Shown here: piece by piece, positions 60,014-64,000 of the stretch
Position numbering within the stretch: the first letter of the stretch is position 1
How the letters are laid out: each line of letters begins with the position of its first letter
From: CAVPOO01 sp963707015
Lineage (GTDB): Bacteria > Pseudomonadota > Gammaproteobacteria > Thiohalobacterales > Thiohalobacteraceae
Length of the DNA: 64,000 bases
Assembly: GCA_963707015.1 (NCBI GenBank)
Contig: CAVPOO010000013.1
Coordinates: 186,001-250,000 of the forward strand
Reading direction: 5' to 3'
Position numbers and translations under genes: made by a program
The notes under the pieces: generated by a model
Databases searched by the model: none
Told to the model about the DNA's origin: nothing
What the model saw: only the letters and a program-made list of their open reading frames with translations

Positions 60014-60928
60014 CTACTCCCGCCAACCTGGCCCCCGGGAGCCAGGCTTGGTACCAATCGATGAACCGCAGTCCCACGGCCCATGGGGACAGGGTGGCCG
60101 GGCGCCGCGGTAACCCGGGTATGGATAGCGGTAGCGCGCCGGCGGCACCGGGCGATACATCGGACGCCCATAGTACCCTCCGTAGTATCCCGGTTTCTGG
60201 GGTGCCCGAAGCCGTTGTGCCGGCATCGGTGCACGGGGAGCGGCGCCCGAGGGGCTTGCTGACTTCTTGTCGACGGCAGACTTCATCTTCGCTTCTGATG
60301 GTCTCGTCACTGGCGTCGCAGGCGAGGGCGGAGCCACCGGTTTCTCAGCCACCGCCGGAGCAGCCTCCTCAGTCGAGGGCGGAGTCGCTGGTTTTTCAAC
60401 CACGATCGGAACCTGCTCAGTCGAGGGCGGAGTCGCTGGTTTTTCAACCACGATCGGAACCTGCTCAGTCGAGAGCGGAGTCGCTGGTTTTTCAACCACG
60501 ATCGGAACCTCATCACGCCCAGCCGTGGCTGGTTTGGTCTGCGGCGCCGTCTGTTCTTGCGCTTCGCCTGTTTCAGCCGCTGACCCCGGTTCGGCGGCAG
60601 CTGGCTGCGGGGCGACAGGTGTCGTGACCCTGGGTGGCCAATAGATCAGGCTGCCATCCGGTCCCGTCTCCATACGCCAGCCCTGGCGTTCGAGTGCCTG
60701 GCGCAGTCTCTCGGTAGATTCCTGTTTTTGGGCACGCACTTGCGGAGGGTAGTAGATCAGGCTACCGTCAGGCGCCTGTTCCATTCCCCAACCCTGCCGC
60801 TCAAGGGCATTCTGCAGCCGACTGGCAAAGTCTCCCGCCGGTTCCGCCAGCAGCGCCGGGGAGAGCAACGCGAGAACCAGCCAGGATGCGGTCAGGTAAC
60901 AAAAACGTGAGACGTTCAGGCGCTTCAT
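60014..60928 (-). CDS. Secreted repeat protein with Pro-rich and Tyr/Gly-rich tail (304 aa)
   Basis: Leader (ASWLVLALLSPALLA). Two N-terminal repeats, LQNALERQGWGMEQAPDGS and LRQALERQGWRMETGPDGS, each followed by LIY-Y/W-PP; then a low-complexity stretch with three tandem EQVPIVVEKPATPPST units, and a C-terminal RPMYRPVPPARYRYPYPGY region. It shares the motif G-Y/W-x5-6-S/D-G-E/S-V/L-F/I-F/Y-Y/W-P with the Met-rich protein next door. No family recognised. GGAG lies 6 bases before the ATG at 60928. Confidence 0.8.
   Translation of the reverse strand: MKRLNVSRFCYLTASWLVLALLSPALLAEPAGDFASRLQNALERQGWGMEQAPDGSLIYYPPQVRAQKQESTERLRQALERQGWRMETGPDGSLIYWPPRVTTPVAPQPAAAEPGSAAETGEAQEQTAPQTKPATAGRDEVPIVVEKPATPLSTEQVPIVVEKPATPPSTEQVPIVVEKPATPPSTEEAAPAVAEKPVAPPSPATPVTRPSEAKMKSAVDKKSASPSGAAPRAPMPAQRLRAPQKPGYYGGYYGRPMYRPVPPARYRYPYPGYRGARPPCPHGPWDCGSSIGTKPGSRGPGWRE
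60371..60514. repeat. Three tandem 48-bp coding repeats
   Basis: Units start AGTCGAGGGCGG at 60371, 60419 and 60467 with almost no divergence, encoding the 16-residue VPIVVEKPATP unit on the minus strand. Recent expansion is likely, and copy number may vary between strains. Confidence 0.85.
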
Positions 60929-60985
60929 CGATAACTCCTCCGGATTCTTATTTACAGGTCGCGGCAACAATAGCAATCTTGTTCG

Positions 60986-61001
60986 AGCAAGCCCTGTGCC
61001 A
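60986..61001 (-). promoter_or_regulatory. Sigma-54 (-24/-12) promoter P2
   Basis: Minus strand TGGCACA-GGGC-TTGCT, near-perfect consensus with correct GG-to-GC spacing. The start would be near 60975, about 47 bases before the ATG of the secreted repeat protein. Confidence 0.8.
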
Positions 61002-61110
61002 GCTTCCGCTAAGCCACCGGGATCATGAAAGAATCGGGTATCTACCGCAAGATGGCCGGCAAAATTGCCTGCGGATCCGGGCGTTCCACACGCACACCCA
61101 CCGACCACGC

Positions 61111-61125
61111 CTGACAATTTGTCAG
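61111..61125. promoter_or_regulatory. 15-bp palindrome CTGACAATTTGTCAG, candidate activator site
   Basis: Perfect palindrome about 143 bp upstream of the P2 start and about 100 bp before the sensor kinase start. The distance suits an NtrC-type enhancer site and could also mediate autoregulation of the kinase-regulator operon. Confidence 0.6.
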
Positions 61126-61227
61126 GGAAAAAATTTCCGCTGACACTACAATGAAGTGGAGCCGGAAGGCCAGCATCGTGCCAATGGCCTTGGCATCGAG
61201 CCTGCCGGCGGCTCCGATGGTGCCCAC

Positions 61228-63077
61228 ATGCAATGGCTTGAGCGCAGTATCCATCACAAATTCATTGTTGGTACCGCGGCTGGACTGCTGGTCAGCTCTG
61301 CGGTGTTCCTGGTGCTGTATATCGGGCTCTATCAGAAGGAGTTGGCGACCGAACGGGCCCAGGTTGCCGTGCAGGTCAACAATCTGCTCCAGAGCACGCT
61401 GGAGAATGCCATGCTGAAGCGGGACCTGGATGGCCTCCGACACATCGTCAACCGGCTGGGAGAGCAGCCCGGTATCACGGCGGTCATCATCACCAATCCC
61501 CAGGGACAGATCCGGTTTGCCAGTGATTCAACACGGCTCGAAAGCCGGCTGCCCGTCACCGAAACCCTCGAACCGGCCACGCGCTTCGTCACCGACCCTG
61601 CGGGTCGTGAGATCCTCAGAAGCATCAATCCCGTGCACAACAAGCCGCCCTGCGCGCAATGTCACGGTCCAGTGGAACAACATCCGGTCAACGGTATCCT
61701 CTACGTGGACTATGACGCCGCACCGATACGGGTGAAGGCGCGCAATACCACCCTGCTGCTGATGGGTTCCGGTGCGCTCATCGTACTGATTAACCTGGCC
61801 GGCGGCTGGTGGTTCATCCGTCGCTTTGTCATCAACCCCGTCGATCGGCTGGCCATTGCCAGTGAGGCACTGAGCCAGGGCGACCTGCACACCCGTGCGA
61901 GTATTCCAGGCAAAGATGAGCTGGCGCGACTGGGGCAGACCTTCGACCGCATGGCCGAAAACCTGCAAAGCAAGGTACAGGCGTTGAAGGAGAAGGAGCA
62001 CTTTCTCCAGGCCCTCGTCGATGCAACCCCTGACGGGTTGCGCGTCATCGACAGTAACTATCGCATTCTGCTCGCCAACCGCGCCTATGAGGAACACCTC
62101 GGGCTGCCCATCGGCAGCGCGATCGGTTCGACCTGCCACGCATCGGCCCACGGCCTCGATAGCCCGTGTCCGAGCCCCCTCATTACCTGTCCGCTGCAGG
62201 AAATACTGGCCGATAACCAGCCCCTGAAAGTAGTGCACCGACATCAGCGTGCCGATGGCGGGCATACGGATGTTGAGATCTATGCCGCACCGATGGCGGT
62301 TACCATAAGAGGCGAGCCGCAGACCCTGATCGTCGAATCCATACGGGACCTGGCCACCGAGATACGCTTCTCCCACGAGCAAAGGCTCTCCGAACTGGGC
62401 CGTCTGGCCGCGGGTGTCGCCCATGAGATCCACAATCCCCTGGCGTCCGTGCGCCTCGGGCTGCATGCGGCCGAGCAGGCGCTGGCCGACTCCAGCCAGC
62501 CGCCGGAGTCTGTCAATCAATTCCTGGAACTGGTTGACCGCGAAGTCGACAACTGCATCCACGTCACCGAGCGCCTGCTCAAGCTCAGCATGCCGCCGGC
62601 GAGCACACCGGAGCTGGTGACAGTCAAGGACGCCGTGGGCGAAACCCTCAGCCTGTTGTACTGGGAGGCCAGGGCGGACGGTATCCAGCTGGCGGAAGCG
62701 TACGAGCCGGAGGATCTCAGGGTGCTGGCCACCGACAGCGAGCTGCGCATGGCAGCCCTGAACCTCGCCCAGAACGCCTTCCACGCGATGCCAGACGGCG
62801 GCAAGCTGAGTATCTCGGCGTGGCGTGCCGAGGGCGAGATCTTCATCTGCTTCGAAGATACCGGACGGGGCATCCCGCCTGAACACATTACACGGATCTT
62901 CGACCCTTTCTTCAGCCGGCGCGCCGACGGCGCCAGGGGCACCGGCCTCGGACTATCCATCACCCGGACCCTGGTCCAGAACTATGGCGGCCGGCTGGAA
63001 GTGGAAAGCACGCCGGGCAAAGGCAGCCGGTTCACGATCCGCATGCCTGACCCGGCCCTCACACGAGAGAGCATCTA

Positions 63078-63078
<1 letters not shown>
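61228..63078 (+). CDS. Sensor histidine kinase with periplasmic haem-c motif
   Basis: 616 aa from the ATG at 61228 (the frame opens at GTG 61156). Two membrane helices (about 14-33 and 178-200) enclose a sensor domain holding PPC142-AQ-C145-H146-G, a c-type haem attachment site. Then HAMP, a PAS domain (LQALVDATPDGLRVIDSNYRILLANRAYEEHLG) with extra Cys, the H box GVAHEIHNPLASVRL (His399), N box NLAQNAFHA, and G boxes DTGRGIPPEHI and GTGLGLSITRTL. NtrB/ZraS-like. It probably senses redox state, oxygen, NO or another haem ligand in the periplasm. Overlaps the regulator start by one base. Confidence 0.9.

Positions 63079-64000
<922 letters not shown>

Noticed and set aside
59770..60627. Opposite-strand frames of 154 and 277 aa near the sigma-54 promoter P1
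   Set aside because: Arg/Pro/Ser-rich shadow frames across the promoter region and the 60014-60928 gene.

Overview
The window is high-GC bacterial DNA with short intergenic gaps and many ATGA-type overlaps. Gene content (pdxH, rtcA, glgA, nadA, a lexA-type repressor, trpB2, several c-type haem proteins, sigma-54 promoters) suggests a gammaproteobacterium, possibly a Chromatiales-like environmental or sulfur-cycle lineage. There is no rRNA or other taxonomic marker, so this is inference. I saw no rRNA, tRNA or CRISPR array.

Layout. 0-5.5 kb: 5' end of an FAD reductase, a host-attachment-family protein, pdxH, rtcA-HAD pair, glgA. 6.2-10.6 kb: one gene for a 1453-residue protein joining two rhodanese domains, a YidC/Oxa1-like membrane domain, a PEP-synthase/rifampicin-phosphotransferase-like dikinase half and a C-terminal PilZ domain. 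10.9-16 kb: YqgE/AlgH protein, serine hydrolase, zinc peptidase-like protein, nadA. 16-22.4 kb: a polyamine-flavoured cluster (membrane spermidine-synthase-like protein split in two frames, MFS transporter, NspC-like decarboxylase, DUF3326 protein). 22.4-30.4 kb: citrate synthase, acyl-CoA synthetase, and an operon joining an amino-acid dehydrogenase to a three-gene 2-oxoacid:ferredoxin oxidoreductase. 30.5-39.7 kb: truncated cNMP-domain gene, DUF559 nuclease in a repeat-rich patch, ABC exporter, small proteins, amidase, TlpA-like protein. 39.9-43.6 kb: a less GC-rich patch of gene relics (katG 3' end, IS5-type transposase, sterol desaturase and TetR fragments) around an intact marC. 43.6-51.5 kb: RND exporter, phosphoesterase, trpB2, a duplicated-domain secreted protein, lexA, msrAB lipoprotein.

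52-64 kb is the most interesting region. A minus-strand set encodes a small membrane protein, a huge Met-Gly repeat secreted protein, a five-haem cytochrome c, a Tat-exported DMSO-reductase-family molybdoenzyme, its four-cluster FeS subunit, a TorD chaperone and a multi-cluster ferredoxin. Next to it is a second secreted repeat protein that shares a short aromatic motif with the Met-rich protein. Divergent from these are a sensor kinase with a periplasmic CxxCH (haem c) motif and an NtrC-type sigma-54 activator. Both minus-strand transcription units have near-perfect -24/-12 sigma-54 promoters, with palindromes upstream at enhancer distance. I propose a haem-sensed, sigma-54-controlled periplasmic redox system in which the Met-rich protein may be an oxidant sink or a metal binder.

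The intergenic DNA carries several repeat families. One is a long hairpin element (seven copies, arms reading GCCACGGAATCCACGG). Three are MITE-like families flanked by 4-bp YTAR (CTAG/CTAA/TTAG) duplications. Three of the seven hairpin copies have a MITE inserted in their loop.
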